Shown here: positions 9,491 to 17,331 of the stretch, piece by piece
Position numbering within the stretch: position 1 is the stretch's first letter
How the letters are laid out: each line of letters starts with the position of its first letter
Assembly: GCA_942492635.1 (NCBI GenBank)
Contig: CALOFP010000001.1
Span: forward strand, 124,001 to 188,000
Direction of reading: 5' to 3'
Source of the DNA: CALOFP01 sp942492635
GTDB taxonomy: Bacteria; UBP6; UBA1177; CALOFP01
Length of the DNA stretch: 64,000 bases
The notes under the pieces: model-generated
What the model was told of the DNA's origin: nothing
The model's database searches: none
The model's input: only the letters and a program-made list of their open reading frames with translations
Translations under genes and position numbers: made by a program

Positions 9491-10962
9491 GAGATCACCT
9501 CGGTAATCTGCAGAAAGCTATCGTAGTCTGTGAGCTTTGGCGTTTCCACCTTTACATCTTCCGCCGTTTTGGACACGAGTGACGTGTCCAGTTTAGACTT
9601 AACGATTTCAGGAAGTTTCAAGGTGTAGTTGGTCTCCTCGGAAAGCACTTTTTCAACGCTTTCCTGACCATATCTTGATGCCAGATCCAGAATTCTAAGA
9701 TACGCTTTCGTTCCGTTAAAATCATCCGCAGAAAGAGAATCGTATACTTTTCTAAAAAGAACAGACGGATAAAGCTCCTCTCTGTACCTGTAGTTTTCAA
9801 AGGCTCCGGGTTTTCGTAAAAGATATGTGATTACATGGCGATAGTCTATTCTGGCTTCCCTTGATCCAATTATTCTTTCAAACTCCTCAACCAGCTGCTG
9901 ACCATAAAAAACCCTGATCTTATCATGGTATAGATGAACTCTGACCTTTTCTCCTATCAGGCGGCTCGGAACAGAGTAACTCTTTGTTTTTACGTTGATT
10001 GTCGAACCTCTGCGAACCGCCACGTAGATGACATCGTAGCTGTCCTGCTTTTTTTGAGGCAGTGGTTTCAAGTGTTCCAGCTCTTCCTGAAACCGTTTTT
10101 TCCTATTGCTGTTAAGTTCGGTGAAAATCGTTTCTATAAATGATTCGTACTTCTCACGACTTTCAAAATTTCTGCTTCCCCTCAGCATAAGCGCCTGGTC
10201 AACCGCATCCTTGAATCTGAAATGACTCTGCTCCGAGTCACCGTTTTCATTGGGGGAATTGGGATTGATCTTCTCGCCTTTCATACCGTAATGCTCCAGC
10301 AGCGCCACGTATTTCTTCTGAAATTCACGGCTGTTTCCGGAACATTTTACCGCGGCTGTGAGATTATCCGTCCGGTGTTTGGGAGTCACTCCTCCGAGCT
10401 TCCAGAGCGCTTTCTGGATACCTTCGCTCAGACTTTCGAAGCTCTCAGAAAAACAGATGTTTCCCGTCTCCCAGTTGGAATACGGAAGTATGAAGTGGAA
10501 AATCTTATGCTTAAAAAATTCGCGGTTGATGGTTATCTCAAGCTTGCTCATATCAGTGTAATCACTGGCCGAAAGGACACCCGGCTTGTGAATCTGTTCA
10601 AAAACGATTTCCTTTTCCGGCCCGTGTAGCGCAAGCCATTTTTTCTTCATTCTTTGCAGTGTTCTGACCTGATTTTCCGTGAATTTCCCAGGATTCTTCT
10701 TCATCAGATAGTTCATTATCGTTGACGATTTTATTCCCGGATTAACTGTAAAAATCCGTTCGATGTCCGCCTCATGTCCTTCGAAAGGGCTCTTTCTGGT
10801 CGCCCAGTCGTGTTGTTTTTTAAGTTCGCTCGGTAACTTACCCATTTTCAAATACCTCTTGCCTGTCTTCGGATCCATGCCCGCTTTAAATGCAGCAGTT
10901 TCTTTATTTCCGGTTTGACGAAAAAATTTCAACAACACCCGGAATTGCTCATCAGTGACCAC
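9487..10962 (-). CDS. istA: IS21 transposase IstA
   Basis: 491 residues from a GTG start with TTAGGGG upstream. An N-terminal helix-turn-helix region (about 1-110, with EQFRVLLKFFRQTGNKETAA and TFTENQVRTLQRMKKKW) precedes a DDE integrase core. Acidic residues are found at SASDYTDMSK, TDNLTAAVK and PNENGDSEQSH, the last matching the N.NG..E signature of the third catalytic residue. A C-terminal beta-barrel (TKSYSVPSRLIGEKVRVHLY) completes the family layout. The gene is intact and translationally coupled to istB. Confidence 0.95.
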   Translation of the reverse strand: MVTDEQFRVLLKFFRQTGNKETAAFKAGMDPKTGKRYLKMGKLPSELKKQHDWATRKSPFEGHEADIERIFTVNPGIKSSTIMNYLMKKNPGKFTENQVRTLQRMKKKWLALHGPEKEIVFEQIHKPGVLSASDYTDMSKLEITINREFFKHKIFHFILPYSNWETGNICFSESFESLSEGIQKALWKLGGVTPKHRTDNLTAAVKCSGNSREFQKKYVALLEHYGMKGEKINPNSPNENGDSEQSHFRFKDAVDQALMLRGSRNFESREKYESFIETIFTELNSNRKKRFQEELEHLKPLPQKKQDSYDVIYVAVRRGSTINVKTKSYSVPSRLIGEKVRVHLYHDKIRVFYGQQLVEEFERIIGSREARIDYRHVITYLLRKPGAFENYRYREELYPSVLFRKVYDSLSADDFNGTKAYLRILDLASRYGQESVEKVLSEETNYTLKLPEIVKSKLDTSLVSKTAEDVKVETPKLTDYDSFLQITEVIS

Positions 10963-11013
10963 CCCTAACCCTCATTAAAATTTCTTAACAGGGCTAGTCT
11001 AATCAGCATTTGT

Positions 11014-12024
11014 TCAGACGGAATTTTTAATTGTCGTCCAGGGGAAATTATAGTTGTCGCTGGTCACGGTTATTACGACATTGAGCATGAGTTGAAGTAA
11101 GTTCAATTTTTTCTTGGAGTTGCCGTGAAGAAAACCATAATCTCTGCACCTTCTGAATCCCTTGGGTAGCACATGTTTCAATACAAGGTAGAGAAAGGTT
11201 TCGCCGGGAAGAGTACGCGTTTCCTCTTTTTTCGATCCCGAATCGGTATAGCGGAATGTTACTTCTCCATTCTCATCCTTAAGAATCCTTTTTTCGGATA
11301 TGACGCCTCTGTAAAGGTAACGCGAAAGATACTCTAGGCCAGGCTGTCCTGTTCCTGTATTCTTTACATCGATAACCCAATCTTTTTTATAAAGATCGAC
11401 GGGGATTTCCATCTCTTTTTCTTTCATTAATGCAATCAGTTTGCCTCTGAAAAGCAAAGAAAGAACCTTTGCCGGCATGAGATACTTTCCCTTTTTCTCT
11501 TTCCATGCTCTGCCGTTTTCGCAGATGGCTCCTGACGGCACGATGTAGTGGATGTGCGGATGGTAATTGAGTCGCCTGCTGTTGCTGTGGAAAACACCGG
11601 TAAAACCGATCTCTCCGCCCAGATGTTTCTTGTTCGCTGCCAGCTGCTTCATCGCCTCGGCGGAAGCCTTGAACATCATGTCGTAGAATTGGCGGCCGTG
11701 CCTCATCGCGATTACATGCAGTTCCGCCGGAATTGTAAACGTGACCATGAAGTATTTCACAGGCAACAGTTTCGCCTTCTGTTTCTCCAACCATTCCGTG
11801 GTCAGATGGTTCTGGCAACGGGGACAGCTTCTGTGACCACACGACTGGTAAACCTGCCGTTCGGCTCCGCATTCCGGACAGCTGTAAAGCAGCTCGCCGG
11901 AGGCCGCGGTGCGACACTCCTTTATTCTGCGCATCGCCGTAAAACACTCCGGACGCAGTATTTCGCCAAACGTTTCCAATGTCTTCGCGCCGTGATTTTC
12001 AAATACGTTGGCGAGTGCAATCAT
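11014..12024 (-). CDS. IS91-like HUH/Y2 transposase, 3' end replaced by IS21 sequence
   Basis: 336 residues in the open frame. The N-terminal zinc-binding domain CPECGAERQVYQSCGHRSCPRCQ is followed by the HUH motif YHPHIHYIVPSG and a Y2-like YLSRYLYRG, the rolling-circle transposase arrangement of the IS91 family. Near LQLMLNVVITV the frame crosses into the IS21 right end at 11066 and finishes with TSDNYNFPWTTIKNSV, which is IS21 terminal repeat translated. Family members are longer, so the C-terminal tail is probably lost. The ATG overlaps the upstream recombinase stop as ATGA (12021-12024), indicating an operon. The protein is probably non-functional. Confidence 0.85.
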   Translation of the reverse strand: MIALANVFENHGAKTLETFGEILRPECFTAMRRIKECRTAASGELLYSCPECGAERQVYQSCGHRSCPRCQNHLTTEWLEKQKAKLLPVKYFMVTFTIPAELHVIAMRHGRQFYDMMFKASAEAMKQLAANKKHLGGEIGFTGVFHSNSRRLNYHPHIHYIVPSGAICENGRAWKEKKGKYLMPAKVLSLLFRGKLIALMKEKEMEIPVDLYKKDWVIDVKNTGTGQPGLEYLSRYLYRGVISEKRILKDENGEVTFRYTDSGSKKEETRTLPGETFLYLVLKHVLPKGFRRCRDYGFLHGNSKKKLNLLQLMLNVVITVTSDNYNFPWTTIKNSV

Positions 12025-12923
12025 TTTGTAATTTCCGAATAAACAGCTGAAATTATCTGTTCGATAACGTTATCCGCGTTTTGACCGGCTTCTTTTGTGA
12101 TCTGCAGGTAGTTGAGTGTGGTTATTACACTTGAATGTCCCATGTTCGCCTTTATCTGAGGGATGGTAAGACCTGCCTCAAGAAGGTGAGTCGCATAGCA
12201 GTGCCTGAGGGAATGAGTGGTGATCTTTTTTTTAATTCCGACTTCCTCGACAGCCTTCCTGATTGCCGATTGAACAGAATATGGTGTCATATGGCGATCG
12301 GTATTTCTTATCCGTTTCGGGTCACCCATCAGAAGAGGAAATAGAAGGTTCCGGTTTCTATGGGTTTTCCAATAGTCACGAAGGATTTCGAGAGTCGGTT
12401 CAGGCAGCGGAACATAGCGATCCTTGTTTCTCTTGCTGCAGCGGATGTGAACGAACATACGGTCGCTGTCGATATCTCCACATTTCAGATTCAGCGCTTC
12501 TGAAATTCGAAGCCCCATGCTGTATATTGTAAAAAAGAGGGCTCTGTAACATGGTTTTCGGAACGATTTTAAAAGCTCCGTTGTCTCACGAAGACTGAGA
12601 ACATCAGGGAGAGTCCTGAAATTCTGAGGCTTTACGATTTTGTCCCAATCAAGCGGTTTTTCAATGACGAATTTCCAGAAAAACTTAACGGCACATAATT
12701 CGGTGTTAACCTTTCCCCATGAAAAATTATCGATCATTTGACCGAAGTAACGCTTCATGTCGTTCCTTTTAAGGTCGATAATCGAATAGTCGAAAAATTC
12801 CGCGAACCTGCGTACCGCTCTGCTGTAGGCGGCAATAGTAGTTTCTACCTTACCCTGTAACTTGAGATTTTCCTGGTAAAGTGAATAAAGATGCTCGAAT
12901 TCTTGTGCGTTTGATTTCTGCAT
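12021..12923 (-). CDS. Tyrosine recombinase/integrase (XerC/D-like)
   Basis: 300 residues. The N-terminal SAM-like core-binding domain (about 9-95) is followed by the catalytic domain with Arg in SMGLRISEALNLKCGDID, HxxR in TTHSLRHCYATHLLEAG, His in IKANMGHSS and the nucleophile Tyr in ITTLNYLQI. All key residues are present. It lies directly upstream of the IS91-like transposase and overlaps it by 4 bases, so it most likely belongs to that element and may resolve or target transposition. It is unlikely to be the chromosomal XerC/D. Confidence 0.9.
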   Translation of the reverse strand: MQKSNAQEFEHLYSLYQENLKLQGKVETTIAAYSRAVRRFAEFFDYSIIDLKRNDMKRYFGQMIDNFSWGKVNTELCAVKFFWKFVIEKPLDWDKIVKPQNFRTLPDVLSLRETTELLKSFRKPCYRALFFTIYSMGLRISEALNLKCGDIDSDRMFVHIRCSKRNKDRYVPLPEPTLEILRDYWKTHRNRNLLFPLLMGDPKRIRNTDRHMTPYSVQSAIRKAVEEVGIKKKITTHSLRHCYATHLLEAGLTIPQIKANMGHSSVITTLNYLQITKEAGQNADNVIEQIISAVYSEITK

Positions 12924-12947
12924 GATATAACTCCATTTCTTGTAATG

Positions 12948-12970
12948 GTGGTGTTCCCCGTGAACACCAC
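12948..12970. repeat. Perfect hairpin upstream of the recombinase gene
   Basis: GTGGTGTTC (12948-12956) and GAACACCAC (12962-12970) are perfect 9-base arms with a CCCGT loop. It sits just outside the recombinase start (12923). It could be the terminal hairpin of the IS91-like element or an operator. There is no T-run, so a terminator is less likely. Confidence 0.55.
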
Positions 12971-13263
12971 TCTTTTTCCATAAAGTTATATCTATTCTTG
13001 AATTTGTTTCAGAAAACTGCCGCGGAGCGGCTTAGTTCAATATTTTTTAATTTCACAATTTCAGCGGCCGGGATGATCAACTTAATTGTTTTTAGGGATT
13101 TCAGCGACTGGAATTGCCAGGATATTTGTTTTGTGGGGATTTCAGGGGCTGATCGGAGTTGGAAAAAGTTTTTATGGGTTTCTGGAATCCTGCCGGTTTT
13201 GCGAGTTTTGTGGAAATGGTGTCACCCGTTCCGGGTTCGAAGGTGTAGGGTTCCATCTCATAC
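12971..13263. other. Gap between IS91-like element and group II intron, no gene
   Basis: No credible ORF. Three short similar stretches occur (TTTCAGCGGCCGGGATGA, GGGATTTCAGCGACTGG, GGGATTTCAGGGGCTG) between 13058 and 13155. GTAGGGTTCCATCTC (13246-13260) recurs as GTGGGGTTCCATCTC, minus strand, near 15485-15500 beyond the intron. The sequences bracketing the intron are therefore related copies of one repeat. Confidence 0.4.
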
Positions 13264-13283
13264 CGGTGCGTTTACACGCACCG
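13264..13283. repeat. Hairpin in the exon downstream of the group II intron
   Basis: CGGTGCGT (13264-13271) and ACGCACCG (13276-13283) are perfect 8-base arms with a TTAC loop. They lie a few bases beyond the predicted intron 3' end. Group II introns of some classes use hairpins as insertion targets, but usually on the 5' exon side, so a role in targeting is not certain. Confidence 0.5.
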
Positions 13284-13337
13284 CTACAATCGAGTAGGGT
13301 GAAGCGGAGTGATCATCTCCGCTCCAGCCCTCTCACA

Positions 13338-13368
13338 GAACCGTGCGTACGGACCTCGTACACGGCTC
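13338..13368 (-). ncRNA. Group II intron domain V
   Basis: On the minus strand the 31-nucleotide helix begins GAGCCGTGTACGAGG and closes CGCACGGTTC. It contains the AGC catalytic triad and the usual two-nucleotide bulge region (CG at GTACG). It lies directly after the reverse transcriptase stop (13379), as expected for an ORF in domain IV. Confidence 0.8.
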
Positions 13369-13378
13369 CTGTCCTGTC

Positions 13379-14656
13379 TTATCCCCTGTTTATCGGGGGA
13401 AGCTGTCCCGTTTCGATCCGATCCATTGCATAAAGCCCGATCTCTTCAAACCATCTGTTAGGCATGGCCCGATGGACTAGTATGCGTCCGGCGTTTCGCC
13501 AGGAAGACATCTTAATATGCGGAAACTTTCCCTCATGACCCAGCTGTCTGAGCCTTCGGTGAAGTTTTCGCGATTTCTTCCACAGTTTCAACTGCTTGGC
13601 TCGCAACCTCCTTCGTATCCATCCCATCAGATCCCTCAAATCGCTTTTGCAGTTCGCAACTTTGAAGTAGTTGGAAAAACCACGCAAGATTTTGTTGAGG
13701 TCTTTGATCACTTTCTCAAGGTTAACAGGCGAATTTCGTTTGATGCACTTCTTCACCTTTTCCTTGAATGAGCGGAGTTTCGAATCCTGAATCAGGGTAT
13801 ATGACGGATAGATCTCGACTCCCAGATACTTTACTCCTCTCCCGAGTTCCGTAATGTGTGTCTTTTTACGGTTCACAGTGAGTTTCAGTTCCTTTTCAAG
13901 ATAAGTTGAGGCGACTTTCAGAGCGTTTTCGGCTCCCGCTTCGCTTGTCTTGAATATCAGAATGTCGTCCGCATAGCGGACAATCCGGTGTCCTCGACTT
14001 TTCATGAACTGGTCGAAGTCATCCAGATATATGTTCGCAATAAGCGGACTGATTACACCGCCTTGAGGACTGCCGACTTCCGTCGGCTCGTACCCGTCGG
14101 TGTTCACAGCTCCGCTTTTGAGAAACATTCTGATAAGGGAGAGGATCGTTCCGTCCGAAACTCGTTTCCGGACACTATTGAGTATCAGATCGTGGTTCAA
14201 TGTATCGAAACACTTGCTGAGATCCATATCCACAACCCATTCCAACTTGTAGGTTCTCATAAATGCCGTCGCTTTCGCTATTGCATCGTGAGCTCCTCTT
14301 CCGGGTCTGTATCCGTAACTGGACGGATGAAAATCCGGGTCGAAAATGGGTTCAAGAATCTCCTTGAGTGCCTGCTGAACCACACGGTCTCGAACTGTCG
14401 GAATACCTATCTTTCTAACTCCTCCGTCCGGTTTTGGGATTTCTATCCGCTTCACCGGATTCGATCGATAGGTTTTATCCTTGAGTTCGATCAGAAGGGA
14501 TTCGATGTTCGAATCCAGTTCGCAGGCGAAATCTTTGCATGACTGCCCGTCTATCCCGGGAGATCCGTTCGCCGATTTCACCTTCTTGAACGCCTTGATG
14601 AGAGCTTCTTTTCTAAGAAGCCTGTCATAAAGGCTGTACCAGATTCTTTTGTTCAT
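13379..14656 (-). CDS. ltrA: Group II intron reverse transcriptase/maturase
   Basis: 425 residues, with AGGAGG just upstream of ATG. RT blocks are clear: SANGSPGIDGQSC, YRSNPVKRIEIPKPDGGVRKIGIPT, SSYGYRPGRGAHDAI, WVVDMDLSKCFDTLNHD, GSPQGGVISPLIANIYL, and the catalytic VRYADDILIF. The maturase X region (about 300-410) ends with SSWRNAGRILVHRAMPNRWFEEIGLY. There is no C-terminal HNH endonuclease domain, so this is an En-minus intron protein that would target nascent or single-stranded DNA. The frame is intact, and nothing marks the element as dead. Confidence 0.95.
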   Translation of the reverse strand: MNKRIWYSLYDRLLRKEALIKAFKKVKSANGSPGIDGQSCKDFACELDSNIESLLIELKDKTYRSNPVKRIEIPKPDGGVRKIGIPTVRDRVVQQALKEILEPIFDPDFHPSSYGYRPGRGAHDAIAKATAFMRTYKLEWVVDMDLSKCFDTLNHDLILNSVRKRVSDGTILSLIRMFLKSGAVNTDGYEPTEVGSPQGGVISPLIANIYLDDFDQFMKSRGHRIVRYADDILIFKTSEAGAENALKVASTYLEKELKLTVNRKKTHITELGRGVKYLGVEIYPSYTLIQDSKLRSFKEKVKKCIKRNSPVNLEKVIKDLNKILRGFSNYFKVANCKSDLRDLMGWIRRRLRAKQLKLWKKSRKLHRRLRQLGHEGKFPHIKMSSWRNAGRILVHRAMPNRWFEEIGLYAMDRIETGQLPPINRG

Positions 14657-15409
14657 CTAACCTCCTTGCTTCGTCTTTTCTCTCGTGCTGTTCGAATAAT
14701 GCATTTCGATTCTTCGGTGATACCGAATGCCTTCTATCCTGTTCAGGCAATATACATTCGATATCGATCACCTACTCCGATGAGAGCAGTTTGCTTGAAG
14801 AGCCTTGTTCCCAAGGTTACCTCACTCTACTTGCCCGCCCCGTCAGGCGGCTTGTTCTCTGCACCTTCGTTCAGTACGTTTCCAAGACTTTCGACTGAAC
14901 TTCGCCCCTTCGCAACTGCCGACGCTTTTGGCATCTCCGGCAGCCCCGACAGATTCAGCTGTCGGTCGTCTCCGTTTTCTCCTCCACACCGTTACCGGGC
15001 TTTGTTGGCGGAAACTTCATAACTACTACGGGCTCATCTGCCACCCTGCAGACCATCACTTCCTCCTCGAGTTTCGTCTTGTCGGGAGCTTACCGCACTT
15101 CCACTGAAGTGTCGGAGTCTACAGGGCTTCCCCGGTTAATTTCCGGTCCCTGTGAACGATCGCATCCTCAATCACTAAAGCAGTCTGTCCGAGTATCGGG
15201 GATCACCTAAGGATGCAGGTTTGCCCACTGCTCCAGCCGAATCAGGTTCGCTTGTGCTATGTACCATTCACTTCCTATCGCTTCCTTCAGACCCTTCCGT
15301 TACCAGAAACGCCCTTGCGAGTCGGATTGATTTCCCCTCGGACGGGGTATCTCCGCCTTCTTTCAGGCGGACGGGTTGCCGGCTTTGCCGGGCAAACATC
15401 CTTCCACAC

Positions 15410-15845
15410 CTTCGGTGTTAGTCGGTAGGTATCAGCGATATTTAAATTGTCATGAAAATCGTGGTTTTTCCGAAGTTTCGATGGGTGGAGATGGAACCCC
15501 ACTACGGTGCATCACAGGATACCAGAGCGTTATCACAAGCATTTACACAAAAAAAACGACCCAAACAAGACGTTGCGTGCAACGTCTCTACGGGGAAATG
15601 GCACCACGGTTGTTTAAGTGCTGCAATTAGAAATCATGGTAATCAAATAATCTGTGTAATCAGCGGTCTGTAATCAGAAAGGGCGGAGACGGAGCCCCGC
15701 CCCTACAGTGCTTCAAACAATAATCACTTGTTATTATTTGCTTTCCACCAAGACAACAACCCAATAAGACGTTGCGTGCAACGTCTCTACGGAGGAACGA
15801 CACTGCAGTTGTTTAAGTACCGCTATCAGAAATCATGGTAATCAA
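15410..15845. repeat. Repeat-filled gap: two ~100-bp palindrome-bearing direct repeats
   Basis: Two similar copies run in the same direction, about 15563-15664 and 15762-15863. Each starts with the palindrome AGACGTTGCGTGCAACGTCT (15568-15587 and 15767-15786) and continues CTACGG..AA.G.CAC..C.GTTGTTTAAGT, then AGAAATCATGGTAATCAA and TAATCTG.GTAATC. Between them lies a GC-rich hairpin (GGGCGGAGACGGAGCCCCGC, about 15681-15700). The palindrome shares its outer arms (GACGTTGC/GCAACGTC) with the REP-like elements at 37374-38115. No gene is present. Confidence 0.7.
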
Positions 15846-16583
15846 TTAATCTGCGTAATCTGTGGTGAATACTTTGAGGTGTTTATATTTCTTAAGGGTA
15901 TCTCTGGAAATGTCAAAGAAGTTGTAATAGCTGCCGTTGTTGTAGAGGCAGTAGTATGCCCGGTAGATCGGGACGTTGCTTTCGGCGGTTTTTCCCATTT
16001 CAAATATGGGTTTTATCTGCGGTATCATTTTTTCCCGGATCTGCTCGGGTTCCCGGAAGAGGAACGGATAGTCGTGGGGTTCGGTCCTAAGTATGAAGTT
16101 TCCTTCGTCGGTGAGCTGGGCAAGATCGATTGGATGGATATTCCAAAATTCTTCATCATCAAGAAGATGGATTTTAATCTTGCTTCCATTTTCTATCGAC
16201 TTCCTGATCTCTTCCATATTCTTTGGATCATCGCTGTCCCAGACCTGTTTCCACTTTGCGGAACTTTTCCACTCGAAACTCTCATATCTTTCCATCGGCA
16301 TCCAGACAACGTCCCTGCCGATCGTACTGAAGATATTTTCAATTCCCATGGAGTAGGCGAAGCTGCAGTTCACAAAATCGTACCCGGCTCTCTCCCTGTC
16401 CATGACATGGGATTTTCTTGTCATTGCCCAGAGATAATCACCACGAAGAAGAAGATGATGAAAGCGGTAGCACTCTGTGTGTCTGGGTCTATTCGAAGGT
16501 ATTGAACTATCTGGAATCATGACCGATTTCAAGCCGCCGCCCTCAAGAATAGATTCAATGATCCCATCCGGTACCTTAATCAT
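15846..16583 (-). CDS. Unrecognised protein, paralog A of three tandem copies; C-terminus formed by a repeat
   Basis: 245 residues from ATG at 16583, chosen because GGAGAGAG precedes it and it aligns with the two upstream paralogs (MIKVPDG). Shared landmarks are GLKSVMIPDSSIPSNRPRHTECYRF, WAMTRKSHV, VWMPMERYESFEW, KIHLLDDEEFWNIHP, RTEPHDYPF and YNNGSYYNFFDI. No signal peptide or membrane segment is seen. The start overlaps the paralog B stop by 8 bases (ATGATTAA), so translation is coupled. The last residues TTDYAD come from the dispersed ACCACAGATTACGCAGATTA repeat, replacing the EERDD/EKLDD endings of the paralogs. I do not recognise the family. Its position at the end of a sugar-modification operon suggests a role in that pathway. 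Confidence 0.8.
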   Translation of the reverse strand: MIKVPDGIIESILEGGGLKSVMIPDSSIPSNRPRHTECYRFHHLLLRGDYLWAMTRKSHVMDRERAGYDFVNCSFAYSMGIENIFSTIGRDVVWMPMERYESFEWKSSAKWKQVWDSDDPKNMEEIRKSIENGSKIKIHLLDDEEFWNIHPIDLAQLTDEGNFILRTEPHDYPFLFREPEQIREKMIPQIKPIFEMGKTAESNVPIYRAYYCLYNNGSYYNFFDISRDTLKKYKHLKVFTTDYAD

Positions 16584-17331
16584 CTCTCTCCTCCATAAAT
16601 ACAATTAACTTTTTATATTTTTTGAAATTCGGCCTAAAAATATCGTAGTAGTTGTAATAGGTTCCGTCGGAATTCACACAGTAGTAGGCTATATGTTCCA
16701 TGCATTCTCCCTGAAGCCCGATTTCACCGTTTTCGAATCTACGCACTATTTCAGGAAATAGTCTTTCCCTGTCCATTTCATCTCGGAGAGGCATTGGATG
16801 CTCGACAGGTTCTGTTCTTATTTCAAAACGGTTTTCATCATCAATCCGGACAAGATCGACGGGATGAATATTCCAGAAATCTTCATCGTCAAGAAGATGA
16901 ATTTTAAATGAAAGACTTTCCGAAACAGCTTTCTTCAAGGTCTCTGTTTCAAGTGGTTTTTCAGAGTTCCAGGCAACTTTCCACCTGTTTTCCCTCATCC
17001 ATTTAAAACTTTCATATCGGGACATGGGCATCCATGTAGGAAGTCCTCTTTTTCTGCCTCTGTCTGTCAGGGTGTAGAAAATATCGTTAACACCGATGCT
17101 GTACCCAAAACCGTAAAGAACAAAGTTGTTATTCGATCTTTCCCGCTCAACAACATGGGCCTGCCTGGTCATTGCCCAGAGCCGTTCACCTTTCAGGATA
17201 ACGTGTGGAAAACGGTAACATTCGAGATGCCTTGGCCTGTTACTGGGAATGGAGCTGTCCGGAATCATCACTGATTTCAAGCCGCAACCACCGAGTACAG
17301 CTTCAACAATTCCGTCCGGAACCTTAATCAT
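16576..17331 (-). CDS. Unrecognised protein, paralog B of three tandem copies
   Basis: 251 residues from ATG at 17331, preceded by GGAGAAGCTTG. It shares the family landmarks: MIKVPDGIVEAVLGGCGLKS, NRPRHLECYRFPH, WAMTRQAHVVERER, WMPMSRYESFKW, KIHLLDDEDFWNIHPVDLVR, RTEPVEHPMPLRDE, YYCVNSDGTYYNYYDIFR. Highly conserved Trp, Tyr, His, Arg and Asp residues look like an enzyme active site, but I cannot name a fold. Both junctions with its paralogs are 8-base ATGATTAA overlaps. The protein is soluble by composition. Confidence 0.85.
   Translation of the reverse strand: MIKVPDGIVEAVLGGCGLKSVMIPDSSIPSNRPRHLECYRFPHVILKGERLWAMTRQAHVVERERSNNNFVLYGFGYSIGVNDIFYTLTDRGRKRGLPTWMPMSRYESFKWMRENRWKVAWNSEKPLETETLKKAVSESLSFKIHLLDDEDFWNIHPVDLVRIDDENRFEIRTEPVEHPMPLRDEMDRERLFPEIVRRFENGEIGLQGECMEHIAYYCVNSDGTYYNYYDIFRPNFKKYKKLIVFMEERDD

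Larger units (their letters stand above)
8621..11066 (-). mobile_element. IS21-family insertion sequence
   Basis: The element carries istA and istB in the usual order and overlap. Its ends form long imperfect inverted repeats of about 45 bases. The left end starts TGTCAAGCGACAATTATT, and the right end, read inward on the minus strand, starts TGACCAGCGACAACTATA; both continue with TTTCCC..GACGACAATTA. Internal repetition of CGACAATTA is typical of IS21 ends. Only CGG is shared by the flanks (8618-8620 and 11067-11069), shorter than the 4-8 bp duplication expected. The right flank is IS91-like transposase code, while the left flank is a genomic dispersed repeat. A deletion or rearrangement at the left side after insertion is likely. 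Confidence 0.85.
11067..12970 (-). mobile_element. Truncated IS91-like element carrying a tyrosine recombinase
   Basis: The block contains the recombinase gene and the truncated HUH transposase gene, both minus strand and overlapping by 4 bases. The right limit is set provisionally at a perfect hairpin (12948-12970), because IS91-type elements end in hairpin structures. The left limit is the IS21 end. IS91-like elements with an accessory tyrosine recombinase upstream of the transposase are a known arrangement. The termination end is missing here. Confidence 0.6.
13289..15409 (-). ncRNA. Group II intron (RNA with internal ORF)
   Basis: The intron is read on the minus strand. The proposed 5' end is GTGTG at 15409, which fits the GUGYG consensus. 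The 3' end is near 13289 (..CTCGAT). Domains I-III occupy about 14657-15409, domain IV carries the reverse transcriptase gene, and domain V lies at 13338-13368. Domain VI follows immediately and folds around GAGCGGAG...CTCCGCTTC with a nearby unpaired A. Both ends are predicted from consensus only and could be off by several bases. Nothing suggests truncation. Confidence 0.75.

Noticed and set aside
13220..13262. GGGTTCGAAGG stretch considered as a tRNA T-loop.
   Set aside because: No acceptor, D or anticodon stems could be fitted around it.
15568..15786. Two spaced palindromic repeats considered as a CRISPR array.
   Set aside because: Only two copies, about 200 bases apart, with the similarity extending across the intervening unit; no cas gene and no uniform spacers.
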